Of a DNA stretch of 64,000 nucleotides, positions 34,664 to 42,959 are shown in pieces. The position numbers and the translations under genes are program-made. The stretch's first letter is position 1. Each line of letters opens with the position of its first letter. The stretch spans positions 1-64,000 of the forward strand of contig CAJJBK010000007.1 in assembly GCA_905182415.1 (NCBI GenBank). The letters run 5' to 3'. Origin of the DNA: an uncultured Woeseiaceae bacterium. GTDB taxonomy: Bacteria > Pseudomonadota > Gammaproteobacteria > Steroidobacterales > Woeseiaceae. The notes beneath the pieces were generated by a model. The model was given only the letters and a program-made list of their open reading frames with translations. It was not told the origin of the DNA and did no database searches.

Positions 34664-34704
34664 TTGAAAGTTATCTTGACAGAACACCCCTATCCTGATG
34701 AAGT

Positions 34705-36000
34705 ATGTCACCATCAATTTCAAAAGGTGCTCATTCATTGAGCGATGACTTTTCAGTTGCTTCATTAGTAAGCATATTAATCGTACTACTTATCTTTTCG
34801 GCTTTCTTCGCGGGAACTGAGACTGCGCTTATGCGATTAAATCGCTATAAGCTAAAACATGAAGTAAGAGCCGGCAACCGAGCTGCAAAAATAATTGATA
34901 ACCTGTTAAAAAAACCAGATATGCTAATTGGCTTAATATTACTTGGTAATAATTTAGTCAATTTCACCGCTGTTGCCTTGGTAACAATGATTGCTTTAAA
35001 AATGGGCGGGGAATCATCAGTTGCCATTGCCACATTGATCTTAACAGTTTTCGTATTAATTTTTTGCGATGCTGCGCCAAAGACCCTAGCAGCCTTACAC
35101 CCAGAACGGTTAGCTTTTCCTTCTGCCTTTATATATTACCCGCTAATGATAATCTCGTATCCAGTTGTCAGGCTTATTAGTGCCTTATCTAATGGATTAT
35201 TATGGTTGATTGGAGTAAGGACGAACGATGAAAAGGAAGCATCGCTCAGTAATGATGAACTAAGAACTATAGTTTATGAAGCGGGCAAGCTCATTACAAG
35301 AAATTATCAAAGTATGCTCTTAAACATTCTTGATTTAGAAAAAGTCACTGTGGATGATGTGATGGTTCCTCATACAGAAGTTCTCGGTATAGATATCCAA
35401 GAAGACATAAGTGAAATAAGAAATACCATCATTAATAGCGAACATACCTTATTACCAGTATTTAGAGAAAATATTAATCAAGTTTTTGGTATTATTCATC
35501 TACGAAAATTAGCGAATCTTTCAGCTAAAAGCCTTTTTCGCAAGAAAGATATTGAAACATTATCCTTTGAACCTTATTTTATTCAAGAAGGCACATCTCT
35601 TAACACTCAACTTGTAGAATTTAGAAAAAGAAAAAAACGCTTTGCTTTGGTTGTAGATGAATATGGGGATATTCAAGGAATTGTAACAATGGCGGATATT
35701 CTTGAGGAAATTGTAGGAGAATTTACTACCGACCCAACAAATAAAAATGAAGAATTTAAAAAAGAGAGCGCTAACTGCTTCTTAGTTAATGGTAATGCTA
35801 ATATTCGCGATTTAAATAAAGTGCTTAACTGGAAAATTCCCTCAAAAAAAGCAAAAACAATAAATGGACTGATTCTAGAGCATCTTGGGGATATTCCGAA
35901 GCCAAAAACGCAAATTAATATTAGCGATTATTCTCTTGAAGTTATAGGTGGCAATGAGAACTTCATTCACAGTGTTCGTATAAAAAAGCAAAATAATTAA
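34705..36000 (+). CDS. CNNM/CorC-type transporter (DUF21-CBS-CorC_HlyC)
   Basis: 431 residues: DUF21 membrane domain (about 15-180, with FFAGTETALMRLNRYKL), a CBS pair (VTVDDVMVPHTEVLGID near 215) and the C-terminal CorC_HlyC domain (ALVVDEYGDIQGIVTMADILEEIVGE). The family (E. coli YfjD) is linked to magnesium or cobalt efflux. It is 41 nt downstream of ypjD in the same direction. The stop is 11 nt from the convergent radA stop, with a poly-T run between. Confidence 0.93.
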   Translation: MSPSISKGAHSLSDDFSVASLVSILIVLLIFSAFFAGTETALMRLNRYKLKHEVRAGNRAAKIIDNLLKKPDMLIGLILLGNNLVNFTAVALVTMIALKMGGESSVAIATLILTVFVLIFCDAAPKTLAALHPERLAFPSAFIYYPLMIISYPVVRLISALSNGLLWLIGVRTNDEKEASLSNDELRTIVYEAGKLITRNYQSMLLNILDLEKVTVDDVMVPHTEVLGIDIQEDISEIRNTIINSEHTLLPVFRENINQVFGIIHLRKLANLSAKSLFRKKDIETLSFEPYFIQEGTSLNTQLVEFRKRKKRFALVVDEYGDIQGIVTMADILEEIVGEFTTDPTNKNEEFKKESANCFLVNGNANIRDLNKVLNWKIPSKKAKTINGLILEHLGDIPKPKTQINISDYSLEVIGGNENFIHSVRIKKQNN

Positions 36001-36011
36001 TATAATTTTTT

Positions 36012-37364
36012 TTAAAATAGTATATTAATTGCATCTGTTAAATTTTCGACTGGGACTACCTCCATATTATTTATTTTCTTCTTAGGAAGATTTGCTTTAG
36101 GAATAACAGCAATTGTAAAACCCTGCTTTGCAGCCTCAACAAGCCTCTCTGTTCCATATTTTACAGGCCTCACTTCGCCGGCTAAGCCAATCTCACCAAA
36201 GCTAATAAGTCGCTTTTTACTAGCAATCTCTTTATAACTAGATACGATCGCAAGTATTGCTGGAAGATCGGCAGCAATTCCATCTATTCGTAACCCTCCT
36301 ACCACATTTATAAATATGTCAAATTGTGCCAGTGAAAGGTCAGCATATTTTTGCAGCACGGCTGTTAATAACGGTAACCTATTTTGATCAATTCCTTGTG
36401 CCAATCTTTTTGTATGATTAGCATGTGTTTCTGAAACTAATGCTTGAATCTCAAATAAAAGCGGCCTACTACCTTCCCAAGCAACAGAAACCAAACTTCC
36501 CGGTCTATCAATATAATCACCAGAAAGAAAAATAGCAGAAGGATTTTTAACTTCACGAAAGCCAATTTCAGTCATCGCAAAAACACCCATTTCACTGCTA
36601 GCCCCGAATCTATTTTTTACGGCTCGAATAATGGTATATCTACTCGCCAAATCATTTTCGAAATAAAGTACTGTATCGACCATATGCTCAACAATCCTAG
36701 GTCCAGCGATTACCCCCTCTTTTGTGACATGACCAATCAGTAATATAGAGATATCATTTTTTTTAGCAAACTGCACTAATTCGCCAACACACTCTCTTAA
36801 TTGAGAAACAGAACCGGGAGATGAACTAACCTCACTACTTATCATGGTTTGAATTGAGTCAATAATAATAACTCTTGCTTGTGATTTCTTTGTAACTTGA
36901 AATACCTGCTCCAAGGATGTCGTAGACAAAATAAGCATATCGGATTGACTGGTCCCTATTCGACTCGACCTTTGTGCAACTTGATTGATAGATTCCTCTC
37001 CAGTTACATAGCAAGGGGTTAATTCATTGGGTAATTTTGTAGCTATTTGCTGTAGAAGGGTTGATTTACCAATACCTGGATCCCCACCTAAAAGGACCAC
37101 GGAGCCGGGAACTAAGCCGCCTCCCAGTACTCTATTAAACTCGCTAAAACCGGTATCATAACGAATAATTAACTCCTCATTAATTTCGTTAAGTTTTTTT
37201 GCTTCTATTGTATTTCGTGAAGAAGTAATTGCTTTTTTGGAAACAATAGTTTGTCCTAAACTATTCCAAGCATCACAATCTGGGCATTGGCCTTGCCATT
37301 TGCCGCTATAAGCTCCACATTCAGAACATAAATATGCTTTTTTTTCATTTTTCATATAATCCAT
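36012..37364 (-). CDS. radA: DNA repair protein RadA
   Basis: 450 residues. N-terminal C4 zinc finger with Cys13, Cys16, Cys27 and Cys30, Walker A GGDPGIGKST at 93-102, the RadA-specific VKNRFG motif and a C-terminal Lon-like domain (GEIGLAGEVRP). RadA branch-migrates recombination intermediates with RecA. Two nearby ATGs (codons 1 and 4) could start. It follows alr by 19 nt, so it may share the dnaB-alr transcript. Confidence 0.96.
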   Translation of the reverse strand: MDYMKNEKKAYLCSECGAYSGKWQGQCPDCDAWNSLGQTIVSKKAITSSRNTIEAKKLNEINEELIIRYDTGFSEFNRVLGGGLVPGSVVLLGGDPGIGKSTLLQQIATKLPNELTPCYVTGEESINQVAQRSSRIGTSQSDMLILSTTSLEQVFQVTKKSQARVIIIDSIQTMISSEVSSSPGSVSQLRECVGELVQFAKKNDISILLIGHVTKEGVIAGPRIVEHMVDTVLYFENDLASRYTIIRAVKNRFGASSEMGVFAMTEIGFREVKNPSAIFLSGDYIDRPGSLVSVAWEGSRPLLFEIQALVSETHANHTKRLAQGIDQNRLPLLTAVLQKYADLSLAQFDIFINVVGGLRIDGIAADLPAILAIVSSYKEIASKKRLISFGEIGLAGEVRPVKYGTERLVEAAKQGFTIAVIPKANLPKKKINNMEVVPVENLTDAINILF

Positions 37365-37383
37365 ATTTCCAATAAAATAAATA

Positions 37384-38490
37384 TTAACGAATCTGGCGCT
37401 GTACCCTTTCTGAAACGCCTGTTACCAAAGCATAAGTAGTTAAATTTGAATAACCTGCCACTTTTTCTACAGGTAATAGCTCGCCCCAAAGAACAACCTC
37501 ATCCCCAATTGAATCGTCGCTGGTTGGACCTAAATCAATTGTGATTAAATCCATTGAAACCAAGCCTACCAATGGAACCCTCCTACCATTAATAATAACC
37601 CATGTTCCAGAAATTAATGATTTTGAGTACCCGTCCCCATAACCAACAGAAACCACACCAATATTAGTATCATTTTTTGCTCTCCAGGCACTATTATAAC
37701 CAACACTTTCCCCTTTACTGATTGGTCTAATAGCTATTAATTTTGATACAAATTGCATCACTGGTTTCAAATTTAATTGTTTTGCACTAGTTTCCATAAG
37801 TGGAGATACTCCATAAAGAGCTATACCAGGCCTAATCCATATATCACCTTTGTTATTCCATTTATAATTCTTAATTAATTTTTCATAGTTAAAAATCACA
37901 GCTGAATTGGCAAAGCTAATGTCGCCAGAAAAATTATCAGTTAGATCTCTGAAAAGTTTAAGCTGTATTGAGTTTTTTTTACTGCTCTGATCTTCTGCAT
38001 CAGACAAATGAGTCATTAAACTAATTTTTGATACAGAGCTTATAGATTCAAGTCTTGATATGGTATCGAAAAAATCAGCAACTTTAATCCCCAAACGATT
38101 CATACCGGTATCAATTTTCAACCAACAAGCAAAGGAATTGCGATCAATAGCCCGGCTCTCTAATTGCTCAACTTGATTCATATTGTGAATGACAATATCG
38201 CAGTTTAAGTAAATTGCCTCATTTAATTCATTGATAGATGTAAAACCGCCTAAGAGAGTAATTGGTTGTGTAATTCCAAGATCTCTTAACATTTTCGCTT
38301 CAGAAAGCCGTGCAACCGCATAACCATCGGCTTCCCTCAAAATTTTTATTGTCTCAACAATCCCATGACCATAAGCATTACCCTTTACAGCACACATAAC
38401 TTTTGACTTAGCGCCTGAATTAATTTTAAGTTGATCGAAATTATGTTTTAGTGCGTGCTTACTGATGTAAGCATATGGACATGAGGTCAC
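37384..38490 (-). CDS. alr: Alanine racemase
   Basis: 368 residues. The PLP lysine is Lys36 in AVKGNAYGHG and the second-half VSVGYGDGYSK holds the opposing catalytic Tyr. It converts L- to D-alanine for peptidoglycan. The start is a GTG at 38488-38490, inside the dnaB 3' end (4-nt overlap). dnaB-alr adjacency is common in gammaproteobacteria. AGCS symporter nearby at 45.5 kb could import its substrate. Confidence 0.95.
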   Translation of the reverse strand: MTSCPYAYISKHALKHNFDQLKINSGAKSKVMCAVKGNAYGHGIVETIKILREADGYAVARLSEAKMLRDLGITQPITLLGGFTSINELNEAIYLNCDIVIHNMNQVEQLESRAIDRNSFACWLKIDTGMNRLGIKVADFFDTISRLESISSVSKISLMTHLSDAEDQSSKKNSIQLKLFRDLTDNFSGDISFANSAVIFNYEKLIKNYKWNNKGDIWIRPGIALYGVSPLMETSAKQLNLKPVMQFVSKLIAIRPISKGESVGYNSAWRAKNDTNIGVVSVGYGDGYSKSLISGTWVIINGRRVPLVGLVSMDLITIDLGPTSDDSIGDEVVLWGELLPVEKVAGYSNLTTYALVTGVSERVQRQIR

Positions 38491-39884
38491 TGATAAGTCT
38501 CATTGGCGTAGGCATCAGCAACCCAATTTTCAAATTTAGTATATCTGCCAACAAACGTTAGTGGGAAATCTCCAATAGGTCCATTTCGTTGCTTAGCAAT
38601 TTGTATATCTGCCACCCCTTTTCTTGGGGTATCAGGATTGTATACTTCGTCACGATAAATAAAGACAATAATATCTGCATCTTGTTCAATAGCGCCTGAT
38701 TCTCTTAAGTCAGACATTATTGGTCGTTTATCAGTTCGTGACTCTACACTTCTATTTAATTGCGAAAGTGCAATTATTGGCACCTCAAGCTCCTTTGCCA
38801 AGGCTTTTAATGATCGAGTGATCTCCGATATCTCAGTAGCACGATTTTCAGTCCTCCCATGGATTTGCATTAACTGCAAATAATCCAGAACAATCAAATC
38901 TAATCCATCTTTTTCTCGCTTTAAGCGCCTTGCTCTTGCTCTAATTTCCGTTGGCGATAAGGCCGGCGTGTCGTCAATAAAAATTGGTGCTTCTGACATT
39001 AATTGAACCGCGGTGTTAATTCTAGACCAATCCTCGTCGGGGAACTTTCCTGTTCTAAGGTGCGTTTGGTCTACTCTTCCTAAGGATGAGATCATTCGAA
39101 AAGCTAACTGCTCTTTCGGCATTTCCATAGAAAATATTGCGGTGGATTTTTTTGATCCTATAGCTGCATTCTCAGCGATGTTTACGGCTAAAGTTGTTTT
39201 TCCCATTGATGGTCGTCCAGCAATTATAACCAAGTCTCCCGCTTGCAAGCCCGTTGTTAATTTATCAAACTCTTTGAAGCCAGTGGAAATCCCCGAAAGA
39301 TCGCCATCCGAATTATGCAAATACTCAATTCGATCAATCGTAGCAGGTAGAACATTTTTTATTGATTGGAAGCCTGATTTTCCTCTATTTCCCTTTTCAG
39401 CTATTTCAAAAACAAGCCTTTCCGCATCATCAACCAGTTCTGATGTGGTTCGTCCATCGTTTAAGTAAGCATTTCCACTAATTTGATTACCAGCACTGAT
39501 AAGTGACCTAAGCACTGAACGCTCTCTAAGGATTTTTGCATAGGAAAATGCATTTGCTGCACTTGGGGTTTCATTTGCTAAGGTGGCAATATATTCCAAC
39601 CCACCTGCTGCATCTAGTTGACCTTGATTATCAAGATATTCAGACAGAGTTACTACATCACAAGGCTCAGAATTTTCAATAAGTGCCTTTACTCCAGAGA
39701 AAATTATTTGGTGATCTTTACGATAAAAATCAGAATCAATAACTATATCTGCGATTTTATCCCAGGCTGTGTTATCCAGCATTATTCCACCTAATAAAGA
39801 TTGCTCAGCCTCAATGGAATTGGGCGGGATTTTAAGTGACATTTCTGACACCTTACCAATCTCATCGTCAGAAGACTGAGCCAT
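38487..39884 (-). CDS. dnaB: Replicative DNA helicase DnaB
   Basis: 465 residues. N-terminal collar domain (NSIEAEQSLLGGIMLDN near 22-38), then the RecA-like motor with Walker A GRPSMGKTT at 223-231 and Walker B DLIVLDYLQLM. No intein is present at the usual insertion sites. It unwinds DNA at the fork. It is 19 nt downstream of rplI and overlaps alr by 4 nt. Confidence 0.97.
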   Translation of the reverse strand: MAQSSDDEIGKVSEMSLKIPPNSIEAEQSLLGGIMLDNTAWDKIADIVIDSDFYRKDHQIIFSGVKALIENSEPCDVVTLSEYLDNQGQLDAAGGLEYIATLANETPSAANAFSYAKILRERSVLRSLISAGNQISGNAYLNDGRTTSELVDDAERLVFEIAEKGNRGKSGFQSIKNVLPATIDRIEYLHNSDGDLSGISTGFKEFDKLTTGLQAGDLVIIAGRPSMGKTTLAVNIAENAAIGSKKSTAIFSMEMPKEQLAFRMISSLGRVDQTHLRTGKFPDEDWSRINTAVQLMSEAPIFIDDTPALSPTEIRARARRLKREKDGLDLIVLDYLQLMQIHGRTENRATEISEITRSLKALAKELEVPIIALSQLNRSVESRTDKRPIMSDLRESGAIEQDADIIVFIYRDEVYNPDTPRKGVADIQIAKQRNGPIGDFPLTFVGRYTKFENWVADAYANETYQ

Positions 39885-39903
39885 TATTTAACCTTACCTT
39901 TCT

Positions 39904-40353
39904 TTATTCCTCTGGAACTACATTGACTTTCACCGAAATATCTAAATCCGTATGAAGATGTAATTTTATTTCAGATTCACCAATTTCATGTATAGGGCCA
40001 TCTGCCATCCTAATTTCACTTCTCTCAATGCTGACTCCGACCTTATCGAAAGCTTCAGCAATATCAACAGGGCCAACTGATCCGAATAACTTTCCTTCGC
40101 TTCCAACATTAGCAGGAATAATTAATTGCATACCCTCAATCAACTTACCTCTAGTTTTAGCCGCTGCTAGATCTTCCGATGCCTTCTTCTCAAGCTCAGA
40201 GCGTTTAGCTTCCAAGTCTTTGATATTAGCTGCTGTTGCTAATGCAGCTTTTCCAGATGGGATCAAATAATTACGACCGTAACCCGACTTTACTGATACC
40301 AGGTCACCTATCGCCCCTAAATTCTCTACTTTATCCAATAAAATTACATTCAT
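39904..40353 (-). CDS. rplI: 50S ribosomal protein L9
   Basis: 149 residues, the exact E. coli length. N-terminal MNVILLDKVENLGAIGDLV with GYGRNYLIPSGKA, then the long central helix and C-domain. L9 extends from the L1 side of the ribosome and limits frameshifting. AGGATAAAGAG precedes the ATG. It lies between the DUF2232 gene (42 nt) and dnaB. Confidence 0.97.
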   Translation of the reverse strand: MNVILLDKVENLGAIGDLVSVKSGYGRNYLIPSGKAALATAANIKDLEAKRSELEKKASEDLAAAKTRGKLIEGMQLIIPANVGSEGKLFGSVGPVDIAEAFDKVGVSIERSEIRMADGPIHEIGESEIKLHLHTDLDISVKVNVVPEE

Positions 40354-40395
40354 CTCTTTATCCTAAGCTAAGCAAATTAATAGCATTAATCTTAA

Positions 40396-41277
40396 TTAGT
40401 TCTTCATTCGCAATCGGTAATTAAACCACGCATCGGTATAACCAGCGACTGCGAGTATCATAATCATCAACACATTTAAGAATGGTAACATTACGTAGGT
40501 AAGAATCAATCCTAAGGTTGGTAATGTCCCTTCTTCATGAAACCAATGAATGAGTGACAATCCCTGAAGCCAAAAGAATAAAAAACATAAATACGCAAGA
40601 TTCATCAGCCATTCTACGTCAAAAACAAACAGCAGCAAAGAGCTGATTGCAGTAATAATGGCAAAGAATCGCCCAAAATTTAAATTACTGAATCGTCCAT
40701 AATCAAATACTTCTAAACTAGAGGCATTATAAATTGCGCAACCCAAAATTAGAACAATTGCATACAAAGACCAGGTCATCACAATCATCAAGATTGTCAT
40801 TTGTTTAGATATGCTTACACTCTGATTACTGATTAGATTAGCCTGATCAGTTAATCCATTCTGTACTAAACTTTCAGACAAACTAACTATTACCTCACCC
40901 CAGAAAAAACTGGGGTCATCCACCACGACATAAAATAATACCAGCAGAAATATTGATATAATGGCCGTTATCTGAACCGTTAAAACAAATGAGCGTGTAT
41001 ATTGGAGAATTTTCACCAATATTAGTGCAGGCAACCAGGTCATTAAGGCGGTAATAAAAATTTCATCAGCAGTTATATTTATAACTAAGCCTAATAAAAA
41101 TAAACCAGAAATAGCAATAATACATTGTTTTAAGACATTAATATTTCTATAATTTAAAGACAAAGAAATAAATGTTGCTCCACCAAATATAATCGAGAAA
41201 GGCAGAATCAGAGTTATTGCTAGGCCAATTGCCCCATGGTAAGGGCGCTGATATATCCAGTTAGAATATGATTTAAT
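40396..41277 (-). CDS. DUF2232-type inner membrane protein, start codon non-standard
   Basis: About 293 residues. Between rpsR and rplI gammaproteobacteria often carry a DUF2232 membrane protein, and this one has the right size, position and seven to eight hydrophobic segments. The frame is open from the rpsR stop. It reads YSNWIYQRPYHGAIGLAIT and a first membrane segment well before the first standard start, a TTG at 41161-41163, which would delete that segment. Upstream only ATA (41284-41286), TTA or ATT (41275-41277) are available; I give the ATT position as a placeholder. Function is unknown. Either a rare start codon or a lost ATG must explain it. Confidence 0.7.
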   Translation of the reverse strand: MKSYSNWIYQRPYHGAIGLAITLILPFSIIFGGATFISLSLNYRNINVLKQCIIAISGLFLLGLVINITADEIFITALMTWLPALILVKILQYTRSFVLTVQITAIISIFLLVLFYVVVDDPSFFWGEVIVSLSESLVQNGLTDQANLISNQSVSISKQMTILMIVMTWSLYAIVLILGCAIYNASSLEVFDYGRFSNLNFGRFFAIITAISSLLLFVFDVEWLMNLAYLCFLFFWLQGLSLIHWFHEEGTLPTLGLILTYVMLPFLNVLMIMILAVAGYTDAWFNYRLRMKN

Positions 41278-41288
41278 TAATTTTATTC

Positions 41289-41516
41289 TTAGTGCCTATC
41301 TGTATATGGAAGCAATGCAAGAAAGCGAGCTCGTTTTACTGCGGTAGTTAGTTGTCTTTGGTAACGTGCTTTTGTTCCAGTGATACGACTAGGAACAATT
41401 TTTCCAGTCTCCGTAATGTATGCCTTTAATAGAGCTAGATCTTTGTAATCTATTTCAGTTATTTTTTCGGCTGTAAAACGACAATATTTTTTTCTTCGTG
41501 GATAACGAGTCATCAT
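41289..41516 (-). CDS. rpsR: 30S ribosomal protein S18
   Basis: 75 residues, same as E. coli S18. [34 protein letters not shown] and the [30 protein letters not shown] tail (given in parts) are all present. Two ATGs (41511, 41514) are adjacent. priB, usually between rpsF and rpsR in enterics, is not here; the spacing to rpsF is 14 nt. S18 pairs with S6 on the 30S platform. Confidence 0.97.
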   Translation of the reverse strand: MMTRYPRRKKYCRFTAEKITEIDYKDLALLKAYITETGKIVPSRITGTKARYQRQLTTAVKRARFLALLPYTDRH

Positions 41517-41530
41517 AGTTTTTTTCTCCC

Positions 41531-42040
41531 TTACTTGGACTTATCTGCATCAGAAGAGGCGGCTGGTGCTTCTGCTGGTGCTTCTGCTGGTGCTTCTTCA
41601 GCGACAGGTGCTTCTGCTGGTGCTTCTTCAGCGACAGGTGCTTCTGCTGAGGAAATTGCATTTGATGCAGCCTTTGCATCTCTTCGTCGCTGTGATTCCT
41701 CCTCTCTAACCTTCTCTTCTTCTACAGATTTTGACATAGGAGATTGAGATTTAACCGCATCTTTTTGATTAAGCACAAGGTGCCTTAAGACAGCATCATT
41801 AAAGCTGAATGCAGTAGTAATCTCTGTAATTACCTCATGATCACACTCAACATTCATGAGTAAATAATGTGCTTTATGCGCTTTTTTGATTGGATGAGCA
41901 AGTTGACGTCGACCCCAATCTTCACTTCTGTGAATTTTGCCGCCTGTACCAGTAATCATTGACTGATATTTCTCGACCATTGCTGGAACTTGTTCACTCT
42001 GATCTGGATGAACTAGAAAGACAATTTCATAATGTCTCAT
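41531..42040 (-). CDS. rpsF: 30S ribosomal protein S6, with a long repetitive Ala/Glu/Pro tail
   Basis: 169 residues against about 131 in E. coli. The S6 core is normal ([38 protein letters not shown]). After about residue 105 comes a charged stretch ([18 protein letters not shown]), then a tail of ten-residue units [10 protein letters not shown]. The DNA carries two identical tandem 30-bp copies (41581-41610, 41611-41640) plus shorter partial units. Such tails change length by slippage. The gene follows rlmB and leads the rpsF-rpsR segment. Confidence 0.95.
   Translation of the reverse strand: MRHYEIVFLVHPDQSEQVPAMVEKYQSMITGTGGKIHRSEDWGRRQLAHPIKKAHKAHYLLMNVECDHEVITEITTAFSFNDAVLRHLVLNQKDAVKSQSPMSKSVEEEKVREEESQRRRDAKAASNAISSAEAPVAEEAPAEAPVAEEAPAEAPAEAPAASSDADKSK
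41565..41649. repeat. Tandem repeat tract inside the rpsF 3' end
   Basis: Two identical 30-bp units (41581-41610 and 41611-41640) are followed by a partial unit. Before them are copies of the 12-bp block GGTGCTTCTGCT. The unit length is a multiple of three, so copy number changes keep the frame. Confidence 0.9.
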
Positions 42041-42044
42041 TGTA

Positions 42045-42064
42045 TCCCCTTACGGATTGTAGCC
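42045..42064 (-). promoter_or_regulatory. Possible S6:S18 binding motif in the rpsF leader
   Basis: On the minus strand GGCTACAATCCGTAAGGGG lies just before the rpsF ATG and includes the ribosome site. Autoregulatory rpsF leaders in other bacteria have a hairpin with a conserved CCG that mimics the S6:S18 site on 16S rRNA. The ATCCGTAAGG part resembles it. I could not fold the element, so this is a weak call. Confidence 0.3.
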
Positions 42065-42193
42065 TTCTATTTTATTAAGTAGTAAGGCAAGGGTTAAAAA
42101 TAATTACTTATCACCATATAGGTGGATGCGAATCGTACCCAAGGATGATGATTGGTGCAAGTCATATAGTAAATTTTCTTCTATTTAATATTT

Positions 42194-42958
42194 TTATTTT
42201 GTATCACCCCTCTTTCGAATTAACTCGAAAAGGCAAATTCCCGTCGCAACTGAAACATTTAGACTGGAAATTGAACCATACATTGGTATACGAGCAAGCT
42301 TGTCACATCGACTCGTAATCATCTTACTAATGCCTGAATGCTCATGGCCCATTATCAATATAACTGGACCTTTCTGATCTATCTCGTAAAGGCTCTCAGC
42401 AGCAGCATCAGCAGTACCAATTCGTTCAATACCATAATCACCCATCCAGGTAAGTACTTTTCCTAGATTTTTAACTGTAATAACGGGGACATGCTCAGCG
42501 GCCCCTGCCGCCACTTTACTTGTTGTAGGCCCTAATGAGGCTGAGTTATCTTGCCCGATTATAATGGCATCCACACCCGCTGCATCAGCAGTTCGGATAC
42601 ATGCCCCAAGATTATGAGGATCTTGAATTCTCTCAAGCATTAATAAAAAAAGAGTTTTACCTCCCTCGCGAGATAATCTTTCTTCAATCATTGTTCTTAA
42701 ATCAGACTCATTATTAATTAATTTTCTCCTTACTTCGGCAACGATTCCTTGATGCAAGGAATCCCCACAAATTTGACCCAACCTAGATCGATTGGCGGGT
42801 TTAACAACTATACCCATTGTATTTGCAGATTTTATAATTGATTGGAGTCTTTTGTTTTCACTCTGATACTCTGCAAAAATTATTTTAATTTCACTATTTT
42901 TATTAGTTATTAGCTGCTCAATCGCTCGAAGTCCGATGACATAATTACTTTTGCTCAT
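42194..42958 (-). CDS. rlmB: 23S rRNA (guanosine-2'-O)-methyltransferase RlmB
   Basis: 254 residues. Substrate-binding N-domain, then the SpoU fold with LLMLERIQDPHNLGACIRTADAAG near 110-133, ILIMGHEHSGISK and the knot LNVSVATGICLFELIRKR. RlmB methylates G2251 in the peptidyl transferase P-loop. It begins 2 nt after the rnr stop, the E. coli order. A 153-nt gap without a gene precedes rpsF. Confidence 0.95.
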   Translation of the reverse strand: MSKSNYVIGLRAIEQLITNKNSEIKIIFAEYQSENKRLQSIIKSANTMGIVVKPANRSRLGQICGDSLHQGIVAEVRRKLINNESDLRTMIEERLSREGGKTLFLLMLERIQDPHNLGACIRTADAAGVDAIIIGQDNSASLGPTTSKVAAGAAEHVPVITVKNLGKVLTWMGDYGIERIGTADAAAESLYEIDQKGPVILIMGHEHSGISKMITSRCDKLARIPMYGSISSLNVSVATGICLFELIRKRGDTK

Positions 42959-42959
42959 C

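Noticed and set aside
39013-39468. 151-codon frame antisense to dnaB
   Set aside because: It mirrors the dnaB coding sequence and shows no independent features.
41535-41747. Open frame antisense to rpsF encoding a Gly/Ala/Ser-rich repeat peptide
   Set aside because: It is only the reverse of the S6 tail repeats and has no ribosome site of its own.
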